Shown here: positions 1 through 5,018 of the stretch, piece by piece
How positions within the stretch are numbered: position 1 is the stretch's first letter
Layout: each line of letters opens with the position of its first letter
Origin: CAZGLK01 sp964526375
GTDB lineage: Bacteria > Patescibacteriota > Minisyncoccia > JACQLN01
Reading direction: 5' to 3'
Assembly (NCBI GenBank): GCA_964526375.1
Contig: CAZGLK010000052.1
Coordinates: 1 to 5,018, forward strand
DNA: 5,018 bases
Position numbers and translations under genes: made by a program
Notes under the pieces: generated by a model
Seen by the model: the letters and a program-made list of their open reading frames with translations, nothing else
Databases searched by the model: none
Told to the model about the DNA's origin: nothing

Positions 1-45
1 ACAAACAAACCCACTCCAGTTTGGATATGGGTGGGTTTTGTTTGT
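1..45 (-). terminator. Rho-independent terminator-like stem, possibly bidirectional
   Basis: Arms at 10-14 (CCCAC) and 31-35 (GTGGG) pair, and inside them 16-18 (CCA) pairs with 28-30 (TGG) with T15 bulged, leaving a 9-nt loop. On the minus strand the stem is followed by TTTGTTTGT (positions 9 to 1); on the plus strand it is followed by TTTTGTTTGT (36-45). The A/C-rich and T/G-rich flanks also pair with one bulged T, so the stem could be longer. This is the usual form of a terminator that works in both directions. It lies about 80-120 nt after the stop of the 123-3227 gene, so it probably ends that transcript, and it may also end a convergent gene beyond the left edge. The T-tract is interrupted by G, and the element touches the window edge, so its true extent is unknown. 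Confidence 0.6.
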
Positions 46-75
46 GGGGTTTCGCTGGATCAGAGCTCAATTTGT

Positions 76-115
76 GTTCAAGGCTTAGCCTTCCTAGGAA
101 GGCTAAGCCTTGAAC
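76..115. repeat. Perfect 40-bp palindrome
   Basis: Every base of 76-95 pairs with 96-115, with no spacer; the centre is CCTAGG at 93-98. Each half also contains a near-palindrome: AAGGCTTAGCCTT (80-92) and AAGGCTAAGCCTT (99-111). These two 13-mers are also direct repeats of each other, differing only at the middle base. The element begins 7 nt past the stop codon of the 123-3227 gene. As RNA it would fold into a very stable hairpin of about 18 bp, but no T-run follows on either strand, so it is not a classical Rho-independent terminator. It could protect the mRNA 3' end, help terminate transcription, or be a binding or recombination site for a dimeric protein. Sequence alone does not decide between these. 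Confidence 0.85.
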
Positions 116-122
116 CTCTATA

Positions 123-3100
123 TCACCGTCCCAAGTTCCGTAGCGAGCCGCTTATGGATTTAAGCATGGTTCTTATTTGAGACAATATATGGGCGGTGCT
201 GTCGTACACGGCGGCCGTGGGCGTGCTGGAGCAGGTGTAGGTGGCTCCTCCGCCAGTTGGCTGGCACTGGCTGGAGTTGCTGTCTGACATGCAGTAACTG
301 CCCATGGAATGATAGCCCGAGGGACACGAGGAAGATGATGTGGAGGTGGTTGAAGGTGAGCTGTGGCAACTGCCGTCATACCAATAGTAGCTGGCGCCCC
401 AACATTGAGTTTCATTGGCACAGGATGTTGGTGTGCCAGCGCAGGAAGTGGTTGATGTAGTGCTTGAACTACTGCACCCGGAGGCTGGTGTGCTGCTACA
501 GAAATAAAGTGTTCCGTTAGCGGTGTAGTATTCAGACATAGGCGAGTTGTAGCAATTACCATCACCCATAATATGCCAGCCGGTGCCGTACTTGGTAGCA
601 CAAGTATCGGTGGATGTTGTGGAGGATGTTGAAGTGCTGCAACCTGACGCGTACGTGGAGCTACAGAAGAATAATGTGCCGCCCGCGTTGTAATATTCAG
701 TCATGGGCGAGTTGTAGCAATTGCCATCACTCATAACATGCCAGCCCGAACCATACTTAGTAGAACATGTGTCCGATGATGAAGTAGTGGATCCCCCCGG
801 CGGAGTACAACCGGTTACCGGCGAATCAGCGCCGGTGCAGGCTTGGGCCGGGGAACTCAGAGAATTTAAGGACACATACTGGGTGCGGGAGCTATTTAGG
901 CAGTAGTTACCGTACAAAGTCCAATCAGAACCTAAACGTGAACAGTAGTTTGTAGAGGATGAAGAAATACATCCAGAGGCCGGCGTGGCAGAGCAACTGT
1001 AGAAAGTACCGTTGGGGGAGCGATACTCTGTTCTAGCCGAATTGTAGCAGTTGCCGTCGGAACCTAAAATATTCCAACTAGTATATTGAGAGCAGATATT
1101 GGTGGATGAGGAACTGCATCCAGGGGCCGGCGTGGCAGAGCAGGTATAAAGCGTACCACTGGAGGCGCGATACTCGGTCATGCTTGAATTGTAACAATTG
1201 TTGTCGCTCAAACTCATAGTGTGCCAACCAGTGCCGTAGCGGGAGCAAGTGTCTGATGATGCACTACAACCGGAAGCCGGCGTGGTGTTGCAGGCATAGA
1301 TAGTGCCATTGGCGGTGCGGTATTCGGTCATGGACGAGTTATAGCAATTGTTGTCACTCATAACATGCCAGCCGGTGCCGTATTTAGAGCAGTCGGTGGT
1401 TGTTGTTGTAGTTTTGTTTACGCAGGCCGCGCCGTCAAAATACTGGCTGGCCGTACAGGATGAGGCGCGTTGGCATTTGGCAGAATCGGGCATGCCGAAG
1501 TCGGCACTGGTTGAAACTCCAGCATTAGGCATCCAAATGTTAGAACCCGACGGCACGGCGGCGCAGGCGGCTTTTAACTGTTCAATTCTGGCTGAATCGG
1601 CATCGGTTCTGATCCAAGACTTTAAGCCCAAAGAATTCCAGGCCTGTTCTTTTTGGCCGGATTGGGGTGTGATGGTGACTGTTGAGGAACAGCTGGGGTC
1701 GTTCCCGTCAATAAAACCATCACCGTCGTTGTCTTTGCCGTCGGTGCACAAAACCGATCCGGTTTCCACGGTCTGCTGGCCGTAGTATTCCCTCTCGCAA
1801 GTCTGGACGGTATTTTGGGAGGCGCTGGTTAAAACCGACCAAGGGATTGGATCGGGCGACTGGGCCCATGTTTTAATTTGCTTGGCTTCGGCCGAAAAAC
1901 CGTATTTGACCATGCAGCTGGCAAATGAATCCGTAAGATAAATTGCCCGCCCCGAAGTGGTGGTAGTGATGTTAGTATAAACCACGCCGAATTTGGTTTC
2001 GCATTCGGCGGCCACGCTCTGGCCGCTCCCGGGGCCGTTGGCATAGCAGTAGGATCGGGCATCGCTGGAAGAGGAAACTACTTTGCCGTTGGAAAAGGTG
2101 TAAGGGAAGGTGAGGCCCTCGGCTATTGGTTTTACCACCACGGGTGTGTCTAGAGTAGTGCCGTATTGCGAGCTGGCGCAGTCGGCCAGCGTTAGCTTAA
2201 GCGGAAACGTGGCGCTATCAACCGTGAATACGGGCGAGGTCCATTCACTGCGGCAAGCGGGGTAGCTGGTTTGGACCTCGGCTCCTTTGGAATTATAAAC
2301 GACAAACTTTTGAATGCCATCAGGGTCATAAAGATTTAGGATGTATCTGTTGTCAGTTTGAATTGAGGATACTTTTTTAAGCACCGCCACCGTGTTGGGT
2401 GTGCCGGCTCTGGGCTTGCAGGCATAGTAAACCCCGCACTGTACCGATTTATATACGGTTATTCTTTCTTCACCGGCCGGGCAACTATCCACTGTGGCCA
2501 AAGCCGGGCAGATGTCCGGTTTGAGCGGATCAACAATTGGTTTTTGCTGGCAGACCTGACAGCCCAGAGTGTTATAAGGAGATTGACCTTCTTTACACAC
2601 TGGCATGTAGGCGTAGACCGGGCATTGATTGGGCCTGGGAAGGGGAGGTGGGTAGACATTATCGTCTCCAATAAACTCGTCATCCGGCGCAAGAGATTGT
2701 CGTAGTTCCCTGAACTTGGCGATGGTTTTGGGGCCGACTGTGCCCACCACATCAACTCCATATTTGGCTTGCCACTTTCTAACCGCGGCTTCGGTGGAGG
2801 GGCCGTAAAAGCCGGTTACAAAGCCCTGGGGGTAAATAGTTGGGTCTTGGGCCAAATATTCCTGAAGCGCCCGCACGTCATTGCCTCTGGAGCCGCGCCG
2901 AAGGGTGCGAAAGATATCGGGTGGCGGTATTGCGCCGCGCTCGGCAGAGAGCTCATCGTCGGCGCCAATCGCCGGTGCTGTTGTGGTTGGCGGAGCTGTT
3001 GTTGTGGTTGGCGTAGTTGCGGGAGCAGGAGTCGTTTCTGTAGTAGCAGGGCTGGACCGGAGTGTGGTTACCTGTTGCTGAAGCGCCTGCATCTGGCTCA

Positions 3101-3227
3101 AGAGCAGTTGGATTTGCTTTTGCAAGGCTTCAACCGAGGGATCGGTTTGAGCCAGCGTTGGTAGGGCCTTGACGCTAAGAAACAAGACACCTGCAGTTAT
3201 AAAAATAAAAAGCAGTTTTTTATTCAT
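123..3227 (-). CDS. Secreted peptidoglycan-binding, calcium-loop, Cys-repeat surface protein
   Basis: A complete 1034-residue exported protein. Residues 1-26 form a signal peptide (MNKK, hydrophobic core, likely cleavage after Thr-Leu-Ala26). Residues 30-56 are a Leu/Gln coiled coil and 57-87 a Thr/Pro/Ala linker. Residues 107-172 fit a PG_binding_1 domain: LRRGSRGNDVRALQ, then GFYGPSTEAAVRKWQ, then GTVGPKT. Residues 202-270 hold eight Cys, including MPVC and GCQVC. Residues 275-360 look beta-rich. A calcium-loop motif lies at 494-513 (CTDGKDNDGDGFIDGNDPSC). Residues 613-999 carry about seven 4-Cys repeats joined by Ser/Thr linkers, with a separate Cys motif (CANETQCWGASYYWYDGSC) near 936-954. 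The end, about 1006-1034, is a basic amphipathic helix. The family role of PG_binding_1 is non-covalent cell-wall attachment; the Cys pairs imply disulfides outside the cell. No catalytic domain is recognised, so an adhesion or structural envelope role is inferred. The ATG is chosen because it begins the signal peptide; no clear Shine-Dalgarno precedes it (ACAAAGTT-ATG). Stop is TGA. Confidence 0.93.
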   Translation of the reverse strand: MNKKLLFIFITAGVLFLSVKALPTLAQTDPSVEALQKQIQLLLSQMQALQQQVTTLRSSPATTETTPAPATTPTTTTAPPTTTAPAIGADDELSAERGAIPPPDIFRTLRRGSRGNDVRALQEYLAQDPTIYPQGFVTGFYGPSTEAAVRKWQAKYGVDVVGTVGPKTIAKFRELRQSLAPDDEFIGDDNVYPPPLPRPNQCPVYAYMPVCKEGQSPYNTLGCQVCQQKPIVDPLKPDICPALATVDSCPAGEERITVYKSVQCGVYYACKPRAGTPNTVAVLKKVSSIQTDNRYILNLYDPDGIQKFVVYNSKGAEVQTSYPACRSEWTSPVFTVDSATFPLKLTLADCASSQYGTTLDTPVVVKPIAEGLTFPYTFSNGKVVSSSSDARSYCYANGPGSGQSVAAECETKFGVVYTNITTTTSGRAIYLTDSFASCMVKYGFSAEAKQIKTWAQSPDPIPWSVLTSASQNTVQTCEREYYGQQTVETGSVLCTDGKDNDGDGFIDGNDPSCSSTVTITPQSGQKEQAWNSLGLKSWIRTDADSARIEQLKAACAAVPSGSNIWMPNAGVSTSADFGMPDSAKCQRASSCTASQYFDGAACVNKTTTTTTDCSKYGTGWHVMSDNNCYNSSMTEYRTANGTIYACNTTPASGCSASSDTCSRYGTGWHTMSLSDNNCYNSSMTEYRASSGTLYTCSATPAPGCSSSSTNICSQYTSWNILGSDGNCYNSARTEYRSPNGTFYSCSATPASGCISSSSTNYCSRLGSDWTLYGNYCLNSSRTQYVSLNSLSSPAQACTGADSPVTGCTPPGGSTTSSSDTCSTKYGSGWHVMSDGNCYNSPMTEYYNAGGTLFFCSSTYASGCSTSTSSTTSTDTCATKYGTGWHIMGDGNCYNSPMSEYYTANGTLYFCSSTPASGCSSSSTTSTTSCAGTPTSCANETQCWGASYYWYDGSCHSSPSTTSTSSSSCPSGYHSMGSYCMSDSNSSQCQPTGGGATYTCSSTPTAAVYDSTAHILSQIRTMLKSISGSLRNLGR
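231..1391 (-). repeat. Tandem 4-Cys repeat array inside the surface protein
   Basis: Six full units and one worn unit lie at 1266-1391, 1116-1247, 969-1094, 807-944, 639-767, 474-602 and 231-326 (protein residues 613-654, 661-704, 712-753, 762-807, 821-863, 876-918, 968-999). The consensus is roughly C-x3-YG-x-GWH-x-MSD-x-NCYNS-x-MTEY, then GT-x-Y-x-C-x2-TP-x2-GC. Four Cys per unit are spaced about 14-16, 17 and 7 residues apart. Units are separated by Ser/Thr linkers of about 6-13 residues. Unit 4 is divergent (spacing 13, 20, 9; no GWH, TQY instead of TEY). Unit 7 lacks the last Cys and has gained another at residue 988. Units 5 and 6 match at 34 of 43 residues. Unit 2 carries a two-residue Leu-Ser insertion. 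I do not recognise this repeat as a named family; a small disulfide-linked module is the likely fold. Confidence 0.85.
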
Positions 3228-3240
3228 AACTTTGTTTTTT

Positions 3241-3317
3241 GTGCGCCGAGCGCACGTAAGTTAATTTTGTTAATTTGTTATTGATGGTCTCCAAACACGC
3301 CTTAGCCAGCGTGGTTT
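3241..3317 (-). other. Leader with two small hairpins upstream of the surface-protein start
   Basis: On the transcribed (minus) strand, GTGCGC-TCG-GCGCAC (3241-3255) is a perfect 6-bp stem with a 3-nt loop, ending 13 nt before the ATG. It is followed by AAAAAAC rather than T residues, so it is not a terminator. Further upstream, CACGC and GCGTG (3296-3300 with 3309-3313) pair across an 8-nt loop, and the stem can be extended by three A-T pairs past a bulged G. Between them lies an A/T-rich stretch (3261-3283) with a short repeat TTAATTT. If the promoter at 3332-3361 is correct, all of this is 5' untranslated RNA of about 100 nt. The hairpin close to the start could affect translation or mRNA stability. 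No riboswitch family is recognised. Confidence 0.5.
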
Positions 3318-3331
3318 AGTTCTATAGTTCA

Positions 3332-3361
3332 ATTATAGCTCTTACGAACGCAAGTTGTCGC
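3332..3361 (-). promoter_or_regulatory. Putative sigma70-type promoter for the 123-3227 gene
   Basis: Reading the minus strand, a perfect -10 hexamer TATAAT sits at 3332-3337. An 18-bp spacer separates it from GCGACA at 3356-3361, which matches TTGACA at its last four bases. Transcription would begin near 3325, giving a leader of about 100 nt before the ATG at 3227. The location between the upstream gene's repeat-filled 3' region and the downstream start fits independent transcription of the latter. The -35 is weak, so the call rests mostly on the -10 and the position. Confidence 0.45.
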
Positions 3362-3377
3362 GCAAAAGTAATCCACA

Positions 3378-3515
3378 GCCCCGTAATACAACCCAGTACT
3401 ATATGCTTCGCATCAGTACTGGGCTTTGCTTCTTCCGCTGCTCCGCCTCCCAACATAGTCGAAGCGAAGCCCGGTAGTGAACCAGAGGTTCTACTACTGG
3501 GTTGATATACGGGGC
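3378..3515. repeat. 138-bp element of nested inverted repeats, non-coding
   Basis: The ends, 3378-3401 and 3492-3515, are 24-bp inverted repeats matching at 20 positions (GCCCCGTA and CAACCCAGTA blocks shared). Inside are three further stems. Left: CCCAGTACT (3392-3400) with AGTACTGGG (3415-3423), capped by ATGC-TTC-GCAT. Middle: GGGCTTTGCTTC (3421-3432) with GAAGCGAAGCCC (3461-3472), 12 pairs including one G-T. Right: 3470-3483 with 3487-3501, 14 pairs including one G-T and one bulge, with a 3-nt AGA loop. Several arms are shared, so the terminal stem and the inner hairpins exclude each other. No convincing coding frame covers it. It could be a MITE-like or REP-like mobile repeat, or a structured RNA/terminator region of the upstream gene. 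I cannot tell whether it is repeated elsewhere in the genome. Confidence 0.7.
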
Positions 3516-3525
3516 ACAGCCCAAG

Positions 3526-3567
3526 AATCATGAAGCTCGAATCATGAATCGTGAATCACGAATCTGG
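3526..3567. repeat. Six-copy 7-bp tandem repeat (AATCRYG)
   Basis: Six consecutive heptamers read AATCATG, AAGCTCG, AATCATG, AATCGTG, AATCACG, AATCTGG. Four of the six fit AATCRYG exactly; the second and last are degenerate. Some junctions are themselves palindromic (for example CGTG-AAT-CACG). The array lies between the 138-bp inverted-repeat element and the REP-like hairpins in the gene gap. A slippage-prone simple repeat or an array of protein-binding sites are both possible. No gene overlaps it. Confidence 0.7.
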
Positions 3568-3612
3568 GTTCAGCATAGTACTTTGAATTACGAAAAGTGT
3601 TTTTGTCATCCT

Positions 3613-3654
3613 GATCCGCCGGTTGGCAGAGAAGGATCCCCAGCGAATGCCGGG
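3613..3654. repeat. REP-like double hairpin after the upstream gene's stop
   Basis: Two stems lie back to back. GATCC-GCC (3613-3620) pairs with GGC (3625-3627) and GGATC (3634-3638) around a GGTT loop, with AGAGAA bulged on one side. CCCAGC-GAAT-GCCGGG (3639-3654) is a 6-bp stem with one mismatch. The wider sequence (GTCATCCTGATCC ... GAAGGATCCC) resembles the dispersed 'ATCCTGA...GAAGGATC' palindromic repeats seen in many bacterial genomes; that likeness is from memory. It starts 11 nt past the TAA of the 3666-5018 gene and has no T-run on the minus strand, so it could stabilise the mRNA end rather than act as a simple terminator. Confidence 0.55.
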
Positions 3655-3665
3655 AGACCGCGCCT

Positions 3666-5018
3666 TTATCTTCTACGCAGCAGCTCCTTGAGTTTTTGCA
3701 GTAGCCCGCTCAAAGAATCCAGCACGGTGGATGTGGTGGTAGAGGTAGATGTTGTGGGCGCTGACAGGCAGACGCCATCGCGGCAACCGTATTGGCAGTT
3801 GTAGCCGAAAGAACTTAGTTTTGAGCCATCGCAAAATCCTTCGTTAAGCTGATTGTATTTTGTGCTGTCGGCGCAGTGGTCGTAGTAGATGCTGATAGCG
3901 CCCAGACTGGAATCTTGTCTGGAGCTGGAGATGTTGGGGTTTTCACCAAAAATATATCCGCCGGTGGCTCCGGCGCCATAAGGCCCCTGGCTGGTGCCGC
4001 GTACAGTGGGGTTTATGCCGTTATCCGAATCGGTGCAGGTTAAGGCGGGATCTTGGATGCCAAAGCCAACACTCCAGCCGCCGTTGTTTTCATTGGTTTC
4101 GGCGATGGCGTTGTTGGGATCAAGCGTAATGTAAACGGTTTTTGTTCCGCTGGTTGTAAAGGTGAAACTGACCGCCGCGTTGCAAGTGGCTCCGGCTGCC
4201 AGATTTGTCGGACAGTCGTTGGTTGTTCCCTGAAACTGTCCGCCTGCCGGCGTGGTGTAGCTAAAACTTGGCACGGAATTATTTACCGCGCCCTGGCCAA
4301 TGTTTTTTATGCGGATGGGAATGGTAATGATTTCATTTTTAGGATACGGCGAGGTGGCGCCGGAGGCGCTTGATGCCGTGACATTGTCCAGTATCAGATC
4401 GGGCAGAGCGGATGTTGTGGCGGTAGTAGCGGCCCCAAGAGTAATAAAAGTATAATCATTGCTTATTGCAAGATTTCCAGCCCCGTCTTTGGACTTAACC
4501 CGGTAATGGTAGGTGCTGGCCGAAGTTAGACCCGTTAAACCCACAGAGTGCTCGGTTTTTAAGGCGGTATTGACAGCCGTTGAATTTCCGTAAGAAGTTG
4601 TTAAACCGTATTCCACCTGCGAATCCGAGGCTTCGTTGGTAAACCAAATAATGGTAGCGCCGTTAGCGGCCGGATCCATTGTGCTTACTGAAGAAATCAC
4701 TGGCGCTGTGGTGTCTGATGTACCGCCCAAGGTAGTGGTGGTCACGGAAAGCGATTGAGCCGAAACATTCCCAGCCGCGTCATAGGCGGCAACATTGTAA
4801 GTATATGTTGTTGCCGGGTTAAGAGGGTAGTCATAATAAAAAGTGTCTACGGCCGAGTTTGGAGCAACATCCAATGCCAATGTAACGGATTTGACGTATA
4901 CGCCGTCGCGATAAACTTTGTAGCCGCTAACCCTGGTGTTATCGGTTGAGGCGGTCCAAGAAAGACGAATTTGGCTTTGAGAAATGACGGCGGCGGTAAG
5001 ATTGGTTGGCGTTGAAGG
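3666..5018 (-). CDS. Surface protein with FN3, CARDB and Cys-rich modules (C-terminal part)
   Basis: The frame stays open to the window edge, so only the last 450 residues are present and the start is missing. The first in-window start-like codon, a TTG at 4880, lies inside a domain and is not the real start. Residues (from the edge) 1-96 form a fibronectin type III domain (LTAAVISQSQIRLSWTAS, SGYKVYRDG, TYTYNVAAYDAAGNVS). Residues 103-194 are a second FN3-like domain (ATIIWFTNEASDSQVEYG, TYHYRVKSKDGAGN). Residues 206-321 fit CARDB (PDLILDNV, IPIRIKNIGQGAV, ITLDPNNAIAETNENNN-like end) with a probable Cys269-Cys279 disulfide. Residues 328-417 are a Cys-rich module of the CTDSDNG ... DHCADS ... 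FCDG ... NCQYGCRDGVC type. A Ser/Thr linker and a basic amphipathic helix ending RRR follow. FN3 and CARDB modules are typical of extracellular adhesion or display proteins; no enzyme domain is visible. Stop is TAA. It is the upstream neighbour of the 123-3227 gene, on the same strand, 438 bp away. Confidence 0.9.
   Translation of the reverse strand, partial: PSTPTNLTAAVISQSQIRLSWTASTDNTRVSGYKVYRDGVYVKSVTLALDVAPNSAVDTFYYDYPLNPATTYTYNVAAYDAAGNVSAQSLSVTTTTLGGTSDTTAPVISSVSTMDPAANGATIIWFTNEASDSQVEYGLTTSYGNSTAVNTALKTEHSVGLTGLTSASTYHYRVKSKDGAGNLAISNDYTFITLGAATTATTSALPDLILDNVTASSASGATSPYPKNEIITIPIRIKNIGQGAVNNSVPSFSYTTPAGGQFQGTTNDCPTNLAAGATCNAAVSFTFTTSGTKTVYITLDPNNAIAETNENNGGWSVGFGIQDPALTCTDSDNGINPTVRGTSQGPYGAGATGGYIFGENPNISSSRQDSSLGAISIYYDHCADSTKYNQLNEGFCDGSKLSSFGYNCQYGCRDGVCLSAPTTSTSTTTSTVLDSLSGLLQKLKELLRRR

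Noticed and set aside
123..125. UGA read as Gly (code 25) extending the surface protein
   Set aside because: The frame ends just before a strong palindrome and a terminator, and the long frames contain no internal TGA, which fits UGA as a normal stop.
474..1391. CRISPR-like appearance of regularly spaced repeats
   Set aside because: The repeats are in-frame protein repeats with codon-level variation and low-complexity Ser/Thr linkers, not identical DNA repeats with unrelated spacers.
1348..1785. 145-residue plus-strand reading frame
   Set aside because: It is a shadow of the Cys-repeat gene; the sequence is explained by the minus-strand frame with its conserved repeat motifs and calcium loop.
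2769..3164. 131-residue plus-strand reading frame opposite the N-terminal half of the surface protein
   Set aside because: It lies fully antisense to the linker and peptidoglycan-binding region, is rich in Gly/Val/Cys from the reversed Thr/Pro codons, and has no recognisable domain.
3378..3515. Integron attC site
   Set aside because: The terminal repeats lack the GTTRRRY / RYYYAAC core sites expected of attC.
3322..3531. 69-residue minus-strand frame in the intergenic gap
   Set aside because: It is made almost entirely of the nested inverted repeats and overlaps the putative promoter; no ribosome site or domain supports it.
3502..3804. 100-residue plus-strand frame across the heptamer repeat and REP-like hairpins
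   Set aside because: Its residues come from repeat DNA (NHEARIMNRESRI, HPDPPVGREGSPANAG), and it runs antisense into the end of the 3666-5018 gene.
4878..4880. TTG as the start of the second gene
   Set aside because: The frame continues open to the window edge and the residues upstream (LSWTAS, SGYKVYRDG) complete an FN3 domain, so the codon is an internal Leu.

Overview
The window carries two genes, both on the minus strand, plus short non-coding stretches rich in inverted repeats. No RNA genes, CRISPR array, transposase or metabolic genes are visible. Both genes encode large exported, modular, Ser/Thr- and Cys-rich surface-type proteins. The style points to a member of the Candidate Phyla Radiation (Patescibacteria, perhaps Parcubacteria-like): a signal peptide followed by a Leu/Gln coiled coil, a Thr/Pro linker, a peptidoglycan-binding domain, a Cys-x-Asp-Gly-x-Asp-Asn-Asp-Gly-Asp-Gly calcium loop, FN3 domains with a 'TNEASDSQVEYG' strand, and CARDB. 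This placement is inferred from architecture, not from a marker gene. The long frames end at TGA and TAA and fit the standard bacterial code, so the UGA=Gly lineages (Gracilibacteria/SR1) are unlikely.

Layout along the plus coordinates. Bases 1-122 lie downstream of the first gene: a terminator-like stem with T-rich flanks on both strands (1-45), then a perfect 40-bp palindrome (76-115). Bases 123-3227 (minus) encode a complete 1034-residue secreted protein with an N-terminal peptidoglycan-binding domain and a C-terminal array of about seven 4-Cys repeats. Bases 3228-3665 are a 438-bp intergenic region. Read from the 123-3227 start outward, it holds a leader with two small hairpins, a sigma70-like promoter, a 138-bp element of nested inverted repeats (3378-3515), a six-copy 7-bp tandem repeat (3526-3567) and a REP-like double hairpin just past the neighbouring stop (3613-3654). 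Bases 3666-5018 (minus) are the C-terminal 450 residues of a second surface protein (FN3, FN3-like, CARDB, Cys-rich module); its start is beyond the window.

The 3666-5018 gene is upstream of the 123-3227 gene in transcription order. The long repeat-filled gap and the separate promoter suggest they are transcribed independently. Both proteins end in a Ser/Thr linker followed by a short basic amphipathic helix, so they may share a surface location or anchoring mode. A plausible but unproven reading is a locus for cell-envelope or adhesion proteins. The least explained items are the 4-Cys repeat family, the 138-bp nested inverted-repeat element and the 40-bp palindrome.
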